From Panax quinquefolius (Eukaryota; Streptophyta; Magnoliopsida; Apiales; Araliaceae): a stretch of 64,000 nucleotides of DNA. The stretch is taken from contig CM035153.1 in the NCBI GenBank assembly GCA_020205615.1, forward strand, positions 80,985,853-81,049,852, read 5' to 3'. The notes below the pieces were generated by a model. It saw nothing but the letters and a program-made list of their open reading frames with translations. It did not search any database and had not been told where the DNA came from. The position numbers were made by a program, and so were the translations under genes. Positions 11,081 through 21,979 of the stretch are shown here, one piece after another (within the stretch, counting starts at the first letter, position 1; the number at the start of each line of letters is the position of its first letter).

Positions 11081-11227
11081 GCCAAGACTACTTAAACAAA
11101 TCTGGATCATCCCATATGTACCATTTAACATAGTGCGAAATTTCTTTTTCTCATTGCCTTGTGAGTCGGTGGTAGAATATTGCTTGCAACAAAATTTGCA
11201 TAGTCGCCATACCACGGAATCTCTGTT

Positions 11228-11860
11228 GAAATCTCAAATAGTTTGCTCATCCGGGAATGATTCATTGATTTCGCATTTGTCATCTTTTTCTTTCCCTTGA
11301 CTTTCCAGCCTTGACAAGTGATCAACAATTTGGTTCTCTGTCCCCTTCCTATCCTTTATTTCTAAATTAAATTCTTGCAGAAGGAGAATCCACGATAAGG
11401 CATGGTTTTGCATCTTTTTTTCTATCAAGTGCCAATTGCGGCATGGTGCGTGTAGACTATCACCTTAGTTCCGATTAAGTAAGCCTGAAACTTGTCAAAC
11501 GCATATACCACGGCAAGCAACTCCTTCTTTGCGGTTGTATAGTTCATTTGAGTTTCTGTAAGTATTTTACTTGCGTAGTATATAGCGTGAAACACCTTGT
11601 CTCTGCGTTGACCCAAAACTGCCCCAATTGTGAAATCGCTTACATCACACATAAGCTCGAATGGCATGCTCCAATCCGGTGCAACTATCACGGGGGCTGT
11701 AGTCAATTTCCTTTTTAATAACTCAAACGCTGTTTTGCAATCATCATCAAAGCTGAATGTAGCCTCTTTCTCTAAAAGACTGCAAAGAGGTTTTGCAATT
11801 TTAGAGAAGTCCTTTATAAACCTCCTGTAAAACCCAGCATGTCCCAAAAAACTCCTAATA
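11228..11860 (-). pseudogene. RNase H of element B
   Basis: Follows RT in the same block (12051-11425). Motifs seen are FELMCDVSDFTIGAVLGQ, YASKILTETQMNYTTAKKEL, then IVYTHHAAI where YTDHA is expected: the catalytic Asp reads His. After a frame change the end is readable as [20 protein letters not shown] (11370-11300). The altered residue plus the frame break indicate loss of activity. Confidence 0.88.
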
Positions 11861-12760
11861 CCCTTCACTGAGGTTAGTGGAGGCAAATTTTCAATTGTTT
11901 CCAGCTTTGCCTTGTCCACTTCCAGTCCTTGAGCTGATACCTTATGGCCCAAAATTATGCCCTCTTCAACCATGAAGTGGCATTTTTCCCAATTCAGAAC
12001 GAGATTCATTTCCTTGCATCGTTTCATACCATTACCAGATTCTTCAAACAATTATCAAAGCTATTCCCATATACTAAAAAATCATCCATGAAGACCTCAA
12101 CATTTTTTCTCCACCAAATAAAAAAAAATTGCCATCATGCACCTTTGGAAAGTTGCTAGTGCATTGCATAACCCAAATGACATCCTCCTGAATGCAAATG
12201 TGCCATAAGGGCACGTGAATGTGGTCTTTTCTTGGTCCTCTGGAGCAATGACTATTTGGTTGTAGACCGAATACCCATCCAACAAACAGTAATACTGATG
12301 TCCCACTAGTCTATCTAACATTTGGTCAATAAAGGGTAGCGGGAAATGGTCTTTTCGGGTTTCTTTGATCAATTTTCTGTAATCCATGCACACCCGCCAA
12401 CCCATCACTATTCTGGTTGGGATTAACTCATTGTTGTCATTCTGCACCACCGTCATTCCTCCTTTTTTCGGTACACACTGGACTGGACTAACCCATTTAC
12501 TATCGGATATCGGATAGATGATACTGCCCAAGCATCTAACCATTTCGAACTTCCTTCTTTACCACTTCCTTCATAATTGGATTGAGTCACCTCTGTTGTT
12601 CTCTTGTCGGTTTTGCCTCAACTTTCATCAAAATTTTGTGCATCTGAGAATGAAGGGTGATTCCTTTATGTACGCAATTGTCCATCCAATGGCTGATTTG
12701 TGTTCCCTAAGTACCCTTAGCAACTTTTCTTCCTACAATTCATTAAGTGCAGCTTGAAAT
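11861..12760 (-). pseudogene. reverse transcriptase of element B
   Basis: RT blocks at 12543-12097 and 12051-11861. Motifs are YPISDSKWVSPVQCVPKKGG, VCMDYRKLIKETRKDHFPLP, the intact LDGYS catalytic motif, YGTFAFRRMSFGLCN, then FMDDF read across a frameshift at about 12090-12120 where an A-run (+ strand) has changed length. RT then continues as NWEKCHFMVEEGIILGHKVS and SFLGHAGFYRRFIKDFS. Sequence is close to element A but the two differ in which catalytic residues survive. Confidence 0.9.
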
Positions 12761-13800
12761 AATAACATGTAAAGAATTTAAATTGCTTAGATATGCATAC
12801 CTGAGGTGCTTAGGAAGTGGTTTAAGTTCCAGCTTTGGTGGCTCCACCAATGATGGTTTCAACTTTTCTGCAATTACCTCCTCCGTGTGCAATGGTTCAA
12901 ATGGTGGTCTAAATCTTGGTACCCATGGCAATGAATCAAGCAATTGCAGGTAATCTACCAATTCTGGATCGTCGATCTCTTCATCTCCCACAAATGTTAT
13001 TTCTAATGGATCATTCGCCAAACTTTTGCTCATATCTTCACTAATGATTTGATCAATTAGATCCATTCGAAAACATTCCTCCTCATCCGTAGGGAACTTC
13101 ATGGCCTTAAACACATTGAATTTCACTTCTTGATCTTGAACTCTCATCGTGAGTTCTCCCTTTTGAACATCTATAAGAGTCCTCCTCAGAGCCAAAAAAT
13201 GGTCTCCCAAGATGATTGGTATGTTCTTATCCTCCTCAAAATCCGAATGATGAAATCTGCAGGAATATGAATTTGTCCACTTTCACTAAGATGTCCTCAA
13301 CTATGCCTCTCGGATATGTGGTGACCTATCCGCCAACCGAAGGAGATGTTCAGTGGGTCTTGGATCGAGCAAACCTAATTCTAAGTACAATCGATAACGG
13401 CATAAGGTTTATACTTGCCCCCCAAATCACATAAACATTTTTGAAATGCCTCTCATGGATTATGCATGGAATCGTAAAGCTCCCGGGTCCTTGAGTTTTG
13501 GTGGTAATTTACTGAGTAGTACCTACCTCACTCTCCTCTCATTAATGCCACGTTTCAAAATCTTCCCATTTCTTTTTCTCGATGAATCCCTTTCATGAAT
13601 TTTTTGCGTGAATCGGGCATTTGTTCTAGGGCTTCTGCAAATGGTATGTTAATTTGAAGTTTCTTGAAAACTTCCAAAAATCTTGAAAATTGCTTATCTA
13701 TCTTTTGTTTTTGAACTCTTTGCTGGAATGGTGGGGGAGGATAAACAACTGGTTTGTTCATTGGGTTGATTTTATCCATTTGATTCTCATTTCCTTGCTT
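12743..13800 (-). pseudogene. protease and protease-RT linker of element B
   Basis: In element order: a gag-PR linker (FQQRVQKQKIDKQFSRFLEV, ~13735-13680; LQINIPFAEALEQMPDSRKK), the protease active site CDLGG then ASINLMP read in a second frame near 13430-13400, then [20 protein letters not shown] (~13205) and the acidic linker (ECFRMDLIDQIISEDMSKSL). The linker ends with LRYAYLSNLNSLHVIISS before RT. The protease is split by a one-base change right at the active-site Gly. Confidence 0.82.
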
Positions 13801-13811
13801 TATCTCACCCC

Positions 13812-15231
13812 CTATTTTCTATCTCTCATTACATTTTCCTTTATGGCGAAATTTACGCCTCTTGACCCACAAGTTGTTTTCCACTTCTTAGCGTAATGGC
13901 TTGACAATTGCTCTTGATTACCATAAGAATTTTTCTCGGTGTCACTTGGCAGTGTTCCTTGTGGTCTACTGTTCGCTTCCTTTGATATCTGACCTATCTG
14001 AATTTCTATGTTTTTAATCGCCAACTGGGTGGTAGCCTTGAATTTATCCAACTTATCCTCCAGATATTGAACTGTTGGTTGTTGATTCTGAAAACCTAGA
14101 GGATATGATTGTCGTGGAGCTTGACTCTGTTGGTTGTTTCTCCATGAAAAATTTGGATGGTTCCGATTTCCTTGGTTATATATGTTCTGATAGGTATTTT
14201 GAGGAATTCTATTGTAATTGCCAATTGAATCGCGCACAATTTGTTGGATTAATTGCACATTGTTCCGTTGGGTGTTCTCCTGCGCACAATTCACATACTA
14301 CTGCTACTTGCGGTGCTTTATGTGTTTGCTATGTTTGTGTTTGCTACCACTTGCTCCAACCTCTTTGACATTAACGCCATACCCATATGTGCTTGTATCG
14401 CTGTCATATTATTCACTTCTAACACCCCAGCTTCCTTCACCTATGTCATTCTCGATGTGGGCCACTGGTAGTTATTAGCAGCCATGGTTTCAATCAATTC
14501 GTAAGCTTCTTCGTAACTCTTGGCCATAAACGCTCCGCCTGATGCTGCGTCGATACTTATCCTAAGATTCCCATGTAGTCCATTATAGAAGGTGTTCATT
14601 TGTAGCCATTGGGGCAATCCATGATGTGGGCATTTTCTAAGTTGTTCTTTGTATCTCTCCCATGCCTCATATAACGACTCCCCATGTTGCTGTTCAAACA
14701 TTGGAATTTCATTCCTCATCTTCGCAGTTTTTGCCGGTGGGAAGAATTTTGCAAGGAATTTCTGAGCTAAATCCTCCCACGTTATTATCGAACCCGATGG
14801 TAAGGAATGCAACTAACTCTTCGCCTTGTCCCATAAAGAGAACGGGAACAATCAAAGTCTCACCTCTTCATCTGACACTCCATTAAACCTGAAAGTATCG
14901 CACATTTCCAGAAAAATGACCAAGTGCTCGTTCAGATCATCGTTTGCCAATCCAAAATCGAATCAATTTTGAATCATTTGAATCATCACAGGCTTAATTT
15001 CAAACGTGTTATTTGCTATTCTTTGGTCTTGTTGTATACTTAAATGTAGTTCATTACTTTGGGTATTGTGAAGTCCTCAACGCTTTCCTGCCTTCTACCG
15101 CCATCACTATTTCCTCTTGGTGTTTCAAATTCTTGCCTCGTTTCTTTGATCCACTTACGCAACCTCTAAAACCTTATCTCAATGTCATCGCTCAAGGCGA
15201 CAAGTCTGGATTTTTTAGACCGAGTTTGCAT
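13812..15231 (-). pseudogene. gag of element B
   Basis: Start chosen at ATG 15231-15229 because the N-terminus MQTRSKKSRLVALSDDIE matches the MHTRSSNSE start in D and follows the PBS by about 110 bp. The capsid core is intact at 14812-14441 (SLPSGSIITWEDLAQKFLAK, FEQQHGESLYEAWERYKEQL, FYNGLHGNLRISIDAASGG). The nucleocapsid around 14350-14280 is degraded (ELCAxE-like). A Gln/Asn-rich stretch (14240-14070) and a helix (YLEDKLDKFKATTQLAIKNI) follow. Stops occur upstream of 14812. Confidence 0.85.
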
Positions 15232-15341
15232 AAACTATGGCCAACGCTCAAATAAAAGCACAAAACACAAATAAAAATGTCTAAGTAAAACTGGATTAAT
15301 TAAACTGATATTGTAAAAGTAATAAGAATTATACTAATTTA

Positions 15342-15360
15342 GTCCCAGGCAACGGCGCCA
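15342..15360 (-). promoter_or_regulatory. primer-binding site of element B (tRNA-Asp type)
   Basis: In element sense TGGCGCCGTTGCCTGGGAC, six bases inside the 5' LTR end. It matches the 3' end expected for plant tRNA-Asp except at about one position; tRNA-Asp priming is typical of Athila elements. Confidence 0.88.
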
Positions 15361-15366
15361 AAAATT

Positions 15367-16924
15367 TGTTGGGTAAAATCAATATACGCACAACACTTAA
15401 GTATCGTGGTCAACAAATAATAAAGTGATGAGTAAAATATCGTTCCCACAAAGACTAATTAGCAAAATACCTTAACTTACAATTACCAATCTTCTATTAA
15501 CCCTAATTTTATTAAACCAATCAAATTCAATGACTTAATTAATTAACTAAAATTAAGAATAATTAAACTAAAATAAAACAACCACAAATACCAAAATCAA
15601 TTTTCAAGCAATTGATGGAGAATTAGACTTATGACTTCACCTTAAGCTTCACTTTGATTTGAACACTTTTATCCCAATTTAACGACTATCTCATTTTATT
15701 AATCAAGAACACGAATGCGAAGACTAACCACCTCTCGATGCACTAATACCAGCATTAACGTCAATCCACAATCAAGATAGAAATCTGCTAAACACACCTT
15801 AATCAACTAACCCACTATATCTCTATGTGAATTACAATTAAAGAAGGTTGAAGAATAAGTTCTCTATCCGATTACATGCGATTATCAAGCATATCTCTAT
15901 CTTAACACAAATTAGGTTTAAGCTACTAACAAAATCCTGAACACATGCTATATCAACTAGATCTAGAATTGAATATCCTCTCTCGATTGCATCCAACCCC
16001 ACGAAGAATTGTTGATCAGGCAATTCATTGATTCAAGCATGAATTAATATAGATAAACTGAAGATAACTTATTAAATTGGGAATCAAAGCTTGCAAAACC
16101 ATCGTTTCACTTAAGGATCCATCATAAGCCTAAAAAGTGAATTAGTTCATACTAAATGAAATAAGCACTGAATAAATCATAGAAATCATTCTTTCAATTA
16201 CAAATAATAATTTAACATAAAGAATATTAGAAAACACCCTTTACGTAGACTACACTTGCAACCGTCTTGAAAAACTCTTCAAAATACTCCTCCACTTTTG
16301 CTCTCCAAAAAGCTGACCTTGATCTTCGTAATCTCCTTAATTCTTCTCTATTTTTGTTTGAAATAGTAGTTTTATGTTTAGCCTAACACTCCAGCAACAT
16401 CCTCTAAAAAATAGAGTTATAAAACCATCTAAACAATTAAAATTCGAGTCCTATAAGAAGTATAACTGCAACAGGACTTGTCCAAAATTTCCCAACCCAT
16501 GCCTTTGGGGTATGTGTCATAACTGCTTGCCCCTTTTGTGGTTTATTCTTCTATTATGCACGAAAGCTGACCCCCCGCCTCGGCGGGGGTGTGTAGTAAA
16601 GCGTAAAGCATGCCCGTGAACTTATGCTCTGCTAGATAACTTGGTAGACCCCAGCCCGTGAAAATGTGCTTACTTGTATTACATGATCCATACAAGCGAA
16701 CTATCCTCCTATTAGTTGACATGCTGCAACACTGAGTTGTTTCCAAAAACTCTCCAATTAAATTCCAAATGCTCCGAATATCCCCAATAATCCCTGAAAT
16801 TCCACAACCACCAACCTACACATAAAACAACATAAACCAAGTAAAAATGAACTTGTTTACAAGAATATTGCAACGAATAAGCATGAATTAGACATGAAAT
16901 TGCGTATATAAAATACAGTTATCA
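15367..16924 (-). repeat. 5' LTR of element B
   Basis: 1558-bp partner of 3236-4770, bounded by TG and CA and next to the PBS. The right end abuts the TSD GAAGG. The region 16480-16700 differs sharply from the partner LTR and contains the best GC dyad of the element. Confidence 0.93.
16570..16590 (-). promoter_or_regulatory. perfect GC hairpin in the 5' LTR of B
   Basis: CCCCCGCC-tc-GGCGGGGG (16572-16589): 8-bp perfect stem, 2-nt loop, followed by GTGTAGTAAA. It is the same module as in the pol-ORF3 spacer at 9451 and 9601. Confidence 0.75.
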
Positions 16925-16929
16925 GAAGG
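16925..16929. repeat. right TSD of element B (GAAGG)
   Basis: Exact repeat of 3231-3235. Element A coding resumes immediately after it. Confidence 0.95.
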
Positions 16930-17490
16930 ATGCACAGTTCAAGTTTGATGAGGATTGTGTGTCTGCATTTGAGCATTTGAAGAGGAGGTTAACTTCAAAC
17001 CAATAATTCTGAGCCCGAATTGGGACCTACCATTCGAGTTGATGTGTGATGCAAGTGATTATGTTGTGGGGGGGCTATTTTGGGTCGAGAGAAGGGAAAA
17101 GATTTTTCATGTCATATACTATGCAAGCAAAACACTAACTGATGTGCAGTTAAACTATACTACCAGAGAGAAGGAATTACTGGCAGTTGTGTATGCTTTT
17201 GACAAGTTAAGAGCGTATCTGATTGGTACAAGGGTGATAGTGTACACAGATCATGCAACAATTCGACACTTGGTGGCAAAGAAGGATGCAAAGCCTCATT
17301 TTATCAGGTGGATACTTCTGTTCCAAGAATTTGATTTAGAAATAAAGAACAGAAAGGGAACTGAGAACCAAGTGGCGGACCACTTATCTCGACTAGAAAA
17401 TCCGGAGAGGGAGGTAGATGAGAAGATTTTGATTAATGAGTCCTTTCTAGATGAACAATTATTTGTGGTGAAAGGGGAAGTGCCATAGTT
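16930..17490 (+). pseudogene. RT connection and RNase H of element A
   Basis: Resumes the frame cut at 3235. A degraded connection (16930-17035) leads into an open block 17039-17488: [14 protein letters not shown] (first Asp), [20 protein letters not shown] (Glu), [12 protein letters not shown] (Asp, intact here unlike in B) and the terminal [19 protein letters not shown]. RNase H of this copy keeps the visible catalytic residues, but flanking stops kill the polyprotein. Confidence 0.9.
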
Positions 17491-18767
17491 TGCAGACTTT
17501 GCGAACTACTTGGTGAGTAGGATGGTCCCTTCTCACTTAGTTAGTCATCAAAAGAAGAAATTTTTGCATGATGTGAAGTGGTTTATATGGGATGAGCCAT
17601 ATTTATTCAAATAATGTGTTGATCAGATGATAAGGAGATGTATCCCATATAATGAAACATAGGGGATTTTGCAGGATTTCCATGCTTCATTATATGGTGG
17701 TCACTACGGTGGAGAGAGAACAACAGCTAGAGTGTTACAAGCAGGATTCTACTGGCCGACGAATTTCAAGGATGCTTATAGTTTTGTCCAGAGATGTGAC
17801 AGATGTCAAAGAGTTGGGAATATTTCGAAAAGGAATGAAATGCCATTGAACACGATCCTCGAGGTGGAAATTTTTGATGTTTGGGGGATAGATTTCATAG
17901 GCCCTTTCGTTTCTTTATGTGGAAATTTATACATCTTGTTAGCAGTCAACTATGTTTCAAAGTGGGTGGAAGTGGCAGCTTTTCCAACGAATGATGCCAA
18001 AGTGGTCCTAATATTTTTACAGAGGAGTATTTTTACAAGGTTTGGAACTTCAAGGGCTATCATTAGTGATGAAGCCAGTCATTTTTGTAATAGACAGTTC
18101 ACAGTTCTTTTGGCTAAGTATGGGGTAAGTCATCGCATTGCTACAACTTATCATCCTTAAACTAATGGCGAAGTAGAAGTTTTAAATCGTGAAGTCAAGA
18201 GAATTTTGGAGAAAGTTATGAACCCCACAAGAAAGGATTGGTCATTAAAGCTTGATGATACTGTTTGGGCATATAGAACGGCTTATAAGACTCATTGGGC
18301 ATGTCACCTTTTCAGGTTGGTTTATGGAAAGGCTTGTCACCTTCCTATGGAGCTTGAGCATAAGGCATATTAGGCGATTAGGAAGCTCAATTTTGATTTA
18401 AAGGTTGCAAGGAAAACTCCTACTCCAACTCAATGAGTTGGATGAATTGAATTCTGAGCGTATGAAAACTTCGAAGTCATATAAGGGAAAGGTGAAAAAA
18501 TGGCATAATCACAAGATTATAGAGAGAGTATTTGAGTCGAGACAAAGAATTATGTTGTTTAATTCAAGACTTCAACTTTTTCCTGGGAAGCTCAAATCAA
18601 GGTGGTTAGAGCCATTCATAGTGAAGACAGTTTTTCCACATGGTGCAATAGAGGTGTTCGATAAATTCCCAGACAAGCCATTCAAAGTGAATGGACAGCG
18701 GCTAAAGCATTATTTTGTTGGCGAGGTTGACAGACAGAAAGTAACCTCCATTCTTTCTTCAACATAA
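17491..18767 (+). pseudogene. integrase of element A
   Basis: Zinc-binding domain at about 17640-17830 (DFHASLYGGHYGGERTTARV then [18 protein letters not shown]), with stops before it. In the catalytic core the first Asp lies in VWGIDFIGPF (~17885), the second in AIISDEASHFCNR (~18065) and the Glu in [13 protein letters not shown] (~18168) after an in-frame stop (TAA at 18158-18160). The C-terminal tail KSRWLEPFIVKTVFPHGAIE ends at the stop at 18765-18767. Confidence 0.9.
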
Positions 18768-19044
18768 TGTGTCAGAGATAGTCAAGCTAATTGACTTTAA
18801 CTTAGCGCTTGATGGGAGGCACCCCATTATTTCTATCTTTATCTCTTGTTAATTCTATTTTAGATAGTAGTTGATATTTTCTTTTCATGATTAGTTGTTT
18901 TAGACTATTTAGTGTGATATAAGTATTTTTTGGAGCTGAATGTGAATATGATGATGTTTTAGCATAACATAGAAATTATGGTTATGAGATAGTCATTTAT
19001 GCTTAGTCGTTAGTTCATGCTTTAAACCGATAATTGTTGTTTGT
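18768..19044 (+). other. post-integrase spacer of element A, cut by the gap
   Basis: Contains TAATTGACTTTAACTTAGCG and GATGGGAGGCACCCC, shared with D (53161-53205), then T-rich DNA. It ends in TAATTGTTGTTTGT at the gap, about where the splice-acceptor candidate of D (TTAATGTTTGTGTAG) would fall. ORF3 and the 3' LTR of A are missing. Confidence 0.7.
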
Positions 19045-19144
19045 NNNNNNNNNNNNNNNNNNNNNNNNNNNNNNNNNNNNNNNNNNNNNNNNNNNNNNNN
19101 NNNNNNNNNNNNNNNNNNNNNNNNNNNNNNNNNNNNNNNNNNNN
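19045..19144. other. 100-N assembly gap
   Basis: Exactly 100 Ns, a common placeholder for a gap of unknown size. It joins the middle of element A to the PPT/3' LTR of an unrelated Tekay-like element, so true distance and even adjacency are unknown. Confidence 0.98.
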
Positions 19145-19155
19145 AGGAGGGAGGT
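19145..19155 (+). promoter_or_regulatory. polypurine tract before Tekay-like LTR1
   Basis: AGGAGGGAGGT directly before the TG of LTR1. It marks LTR1 as a 3' LTR whose internal region lies in the gap. Confidence 0.75.
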
Positions 19156-20791
19156 TGTAAGACCAGAAATTTTTTAAATAAAAAGGAATTTCCTTTATTT
19201 ATTATTTTGAAATAGTAAGGGTTGATTTGATTAATGTGGATAGTTAAGGGTTAAATATGCAAATATTTCAAAATAAGCAAGTGGTTATAAAATATTCATT
19301 GTTGTCGGGAATATTCGTTTGGTCGTGGAATATTAAATGCGATTCGGGGAATATTAAATGCAACGACAGTAGCGACCGTGTGTGAGCCCCATGCTTGAAA
19401 GCGATTGGATGAAGAAAGCGAAAATATAAGTTGTTTTTAAATAGCGTAGAAGTTGTTGAATTAATCTTGTTGGAATACCCGGTGGTTAAAACACACTAAT
19501 CGCGTTGTTGAAGAGTAGCACTTGGTATTGCACCAATTATTGATTCTTACGTGAAGAAGCCACTACTCAATAATGGTTACGATAATTCTTATTCGAGTAT
19601 TTTATTGAGTTAATAATTCTTTGCGTTGATATTTTATATTCATTGTTTTGATAATTGTCATTACACTGAGTATCTTTCATTATCGAAGCAATAATTCATA
19701 TTATCTGAATAATATTATTAGATAACATTATTGGCAATGTCTAGAAAGTTACATCTAAAGGAGGTTTTTCACCTAATTAATTCTTGCGCCAAGAAGAAGA
19801 AATTCTTATTGGAAAGCCCCTCTTTCTGAGAACCGCACTGGTTGTCAATATTGTGATTACGTAATATTATTTGTGAATAATTAATTATTGATTTATATGA
19901 TGAGGAAAATATTGATTTTATGTGAATATAGATGAGAAAATTTTTAAAATGACAATTGTTGAAAATTAATATTTTATCTTTTTAGATAAAATAATTCATT
20001 TAAATATATTATTTTAATAATATATTAACGGTGATATTTTTACAATGAATGTGGGATATATGAGTATATGAGGAGAAAGAGTATTTTGTGGCATTAAATG
20101 TTTAACACATGTTTTGTGTGTTGGTGGACACAATTATTGATAGAAATCTGATTATAGCTTGTAAAATCACCCGTTTGTGGATTTTTGATCGATTCGATTG
20201 GAATTTGGAAAAACTTTCTTACGCAAAGTTGTAGAGAATTGAATTTCCTATAAAACATGCAAGATTCGATTTTTTTGATGAAAGGGCTATTTATTATGAA
20301 TTATTGAAGTTCAAGCTCAAAATAATTGATTTTTGGAAGTTTAAAATATTTAAAATTAGAAAAACGTTTTTCTTATTTTTTTCTAGAAGGTGGCATGTGT
20401 TTGATGGCTGAAATCAGATTCTAGACATGTGTAGAAAATAATATAATTATATTATTAATTTATTAAATTTTACGCTTTGGTGTTCTAAGCAATTTCTATA
20501 AATAGGGTGCTTAGGTTAGAATTGAAAATCACACCGTAAGCTGAAGTTTTTCTCTCTATATTATCGGCGTATTCTTGTGAGTATTTTGAGTATACTTTGA
20601 GTATGCTATATCTGCACGGTGCAAGTCCAAGTCATAGCTTTATATCAAAGGTGTTTCAAATTTAGAAATCTTGATCTTTCGAGGTAAGGGATATTATATT
20701 TTTTTTTGTAATGATATTATTTCTTCAATATCATTATCTTTGAAATGTTGATCTGAAGTTTTTATCAAATTTGGAACTTTTTCATATGGGT

Positions 20792-20886
20792 TTCTTATTC
20801 ATGGGTTCTTATTCATGAGTTACTATTCACGAGTTCTTATTCATGAGTTCTTATTCACGAGTTCTTATTCACGAGTACTATTCATG
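20792..20886 (+). repeat. 14-bp minisatellite in LTR1
   Basis: Six head-to-tail units of the type TTCTTATTCACGAG (units at 20792, 20806, 20820, 20834, 20848, 20862) plus a partial seventh. Related TATTCACG words continue to about 20985. LTR2 (near 28860-28930) and LTR3 (near 41670-41730) carry decayed versions on the minus strand. Confidence 0.9.
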
Positions 20887-21242
20887 TAAGCGTGAAGATG
20901 TTTTTGTGGAATTTCTATCTTTTGGTGTCAGAGTTACTATTCACGTATATGGTACTTTATTCACGATATCAAGACTTTATTCACGATATCTGGCCTATTT
21001 ATTCATAGAAAAATAAAATTTCTTCTTTTTGTCAAAATATCTATTCGGATACTAACTCGATTGTATCCATGTTTTGATCATTCTTGAATTTTACACCACT
21101 ATGATTATTTTTGAGGTATTTTTGGGCGTGGATAAAACCAAGTACGAATCCTTAATCCTTAATCCTTGTCATTTTGTTTCTTTGGATTCGTTTCTTTAAA
21201 AATATTTTCATCATCCTCGATCTTAAATGATGATATTATTGA

Positions 21243-21432
21243 ATATCTTTGGCACGTAGTGCAAAGATGAATGATTCTGAAGAATATCTTTGGCACAGTA
21301 GTGCAAAGATGAGCAGTGTTGAGATGAACATGATGGATTGATTAATATCTTTGGCTGTAGTGTAAAGATGAGCAGTGTTTAAATGAACATGACCGATCGA
21401 TGATGAATATCTTTGGCACGTAGTGCAAAGAT
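21243..21432 (+). repeat. tandem stem-loop modules in LTR1
   Basis: Four copies of a dyad with arms ATCTTTGGCAC and GTGCAAAGAT around a GTA centre, beginning at about 21244, 21285, 21346 and 21407, separated by 41-61 bp. Counterparts on the minus strand lie in LTR2 (28501-28648, three copies) and LTR3 (41250-41460), and on + in LTR4 (60840-61060). Confidence 0.85.
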
Positions 21433-21979
21433 GAATATTTGATTTGAGATGAATATTGATTGATGTTCTGAGGATAAAATATTGATGATGGTATTAAATT
21501 CATAGATTATAGTAGATTTCATTCTCTACGTAACTCTTATGAATTATTATTTAATTACCTGCGAATATTGATCCGAAACTTGTTGTCTATTGTATTCTAT
21601 CGATTTTTCCCATTCAAGACTAACGATAATTTGTTGTATATTATCTTAGTCATAATATTCTTTCTTGGGCTAGTTGAGCTCACCCTTTTCCTTGTTGTTC
21701 CATTTTTCTTCTCGGGAGGCGAGAATGTAGCGAGTCTTAGTGAGGGTATGGAATGAAGGTTTTAGAAAGGATTGTTTAGTAGTCCTCACCATTTTTGTAA
21801 AATAATGTATCAATAAATGTGATGAGGATTTATTTGAGTATAGATATTGTCTAGAAGATAATATACGTATTTAAACTCACAGATTTTTTGTTGTAATAAT
21901 AAAGTTGTAGTTTGCTTCTTGTACCATGTATTTGGCGACTCGGGAATGGGTGTTGTGTATACTATTTTGGGGCGTCACA

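Larger units (their letters stand above)
3236..16924 (-). mobile_element. element B: complete Athila-like Ty3/gypsy retrotransposon
   Basis: Nested LTR retrotransposon read on the minus strand: 5' LTR (15367-16924), PBS, gag, protease, RT, RNase H, integrase, a third ORF, a long 3' noncoding part, PPT, 3' LTR (3236-4770). The 13.7-kb span includes a 1.88-kb solo LTR insertion (C1). Perfect 5-bp TSDs, a PBS matching the 3' end of tRNA-Asp and the post-integrase ORF fit the Athila lineage. All coding regions carry stops or frameshifts. The LTRs are closely similar over most of their length but differ strongly around 4340-4560 / 16480-16700. Confidence 0.93.
19156..21979 (+). mobile_element. 3' LTR of a Tekay/Del-like gypsy element (LTR1)
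   Basis: 2824-bp LTR from TGTAAGACC to GGGGCGTCACA. The family link comes from LTR2 and LTR4, which have the same end and flank chromovirus-type gag/pol. TATA box TATAAATAGGG lies at 20497. A 14-bp minisatellite (20792-20886) and tandem stem-loops (21243-21432) lie downstream, in the presumed R-U5. A copia fragment abuts the right end with no recognisable TSD partner. Confidence 0.85.

Noticed and set aside
20792..20886. CRISPR-like regular repeats
   Set aside because: Units are 14 bp head to tail without spacers, and the context is a plant LTR. It is a minisatellite.
21243..21432. Possible tRNA or rho-independent terminator-like hairpins
   Set aside because: Repeated dyads within an LTR, with no tRNA-like cloverleaf and no bacterial context.
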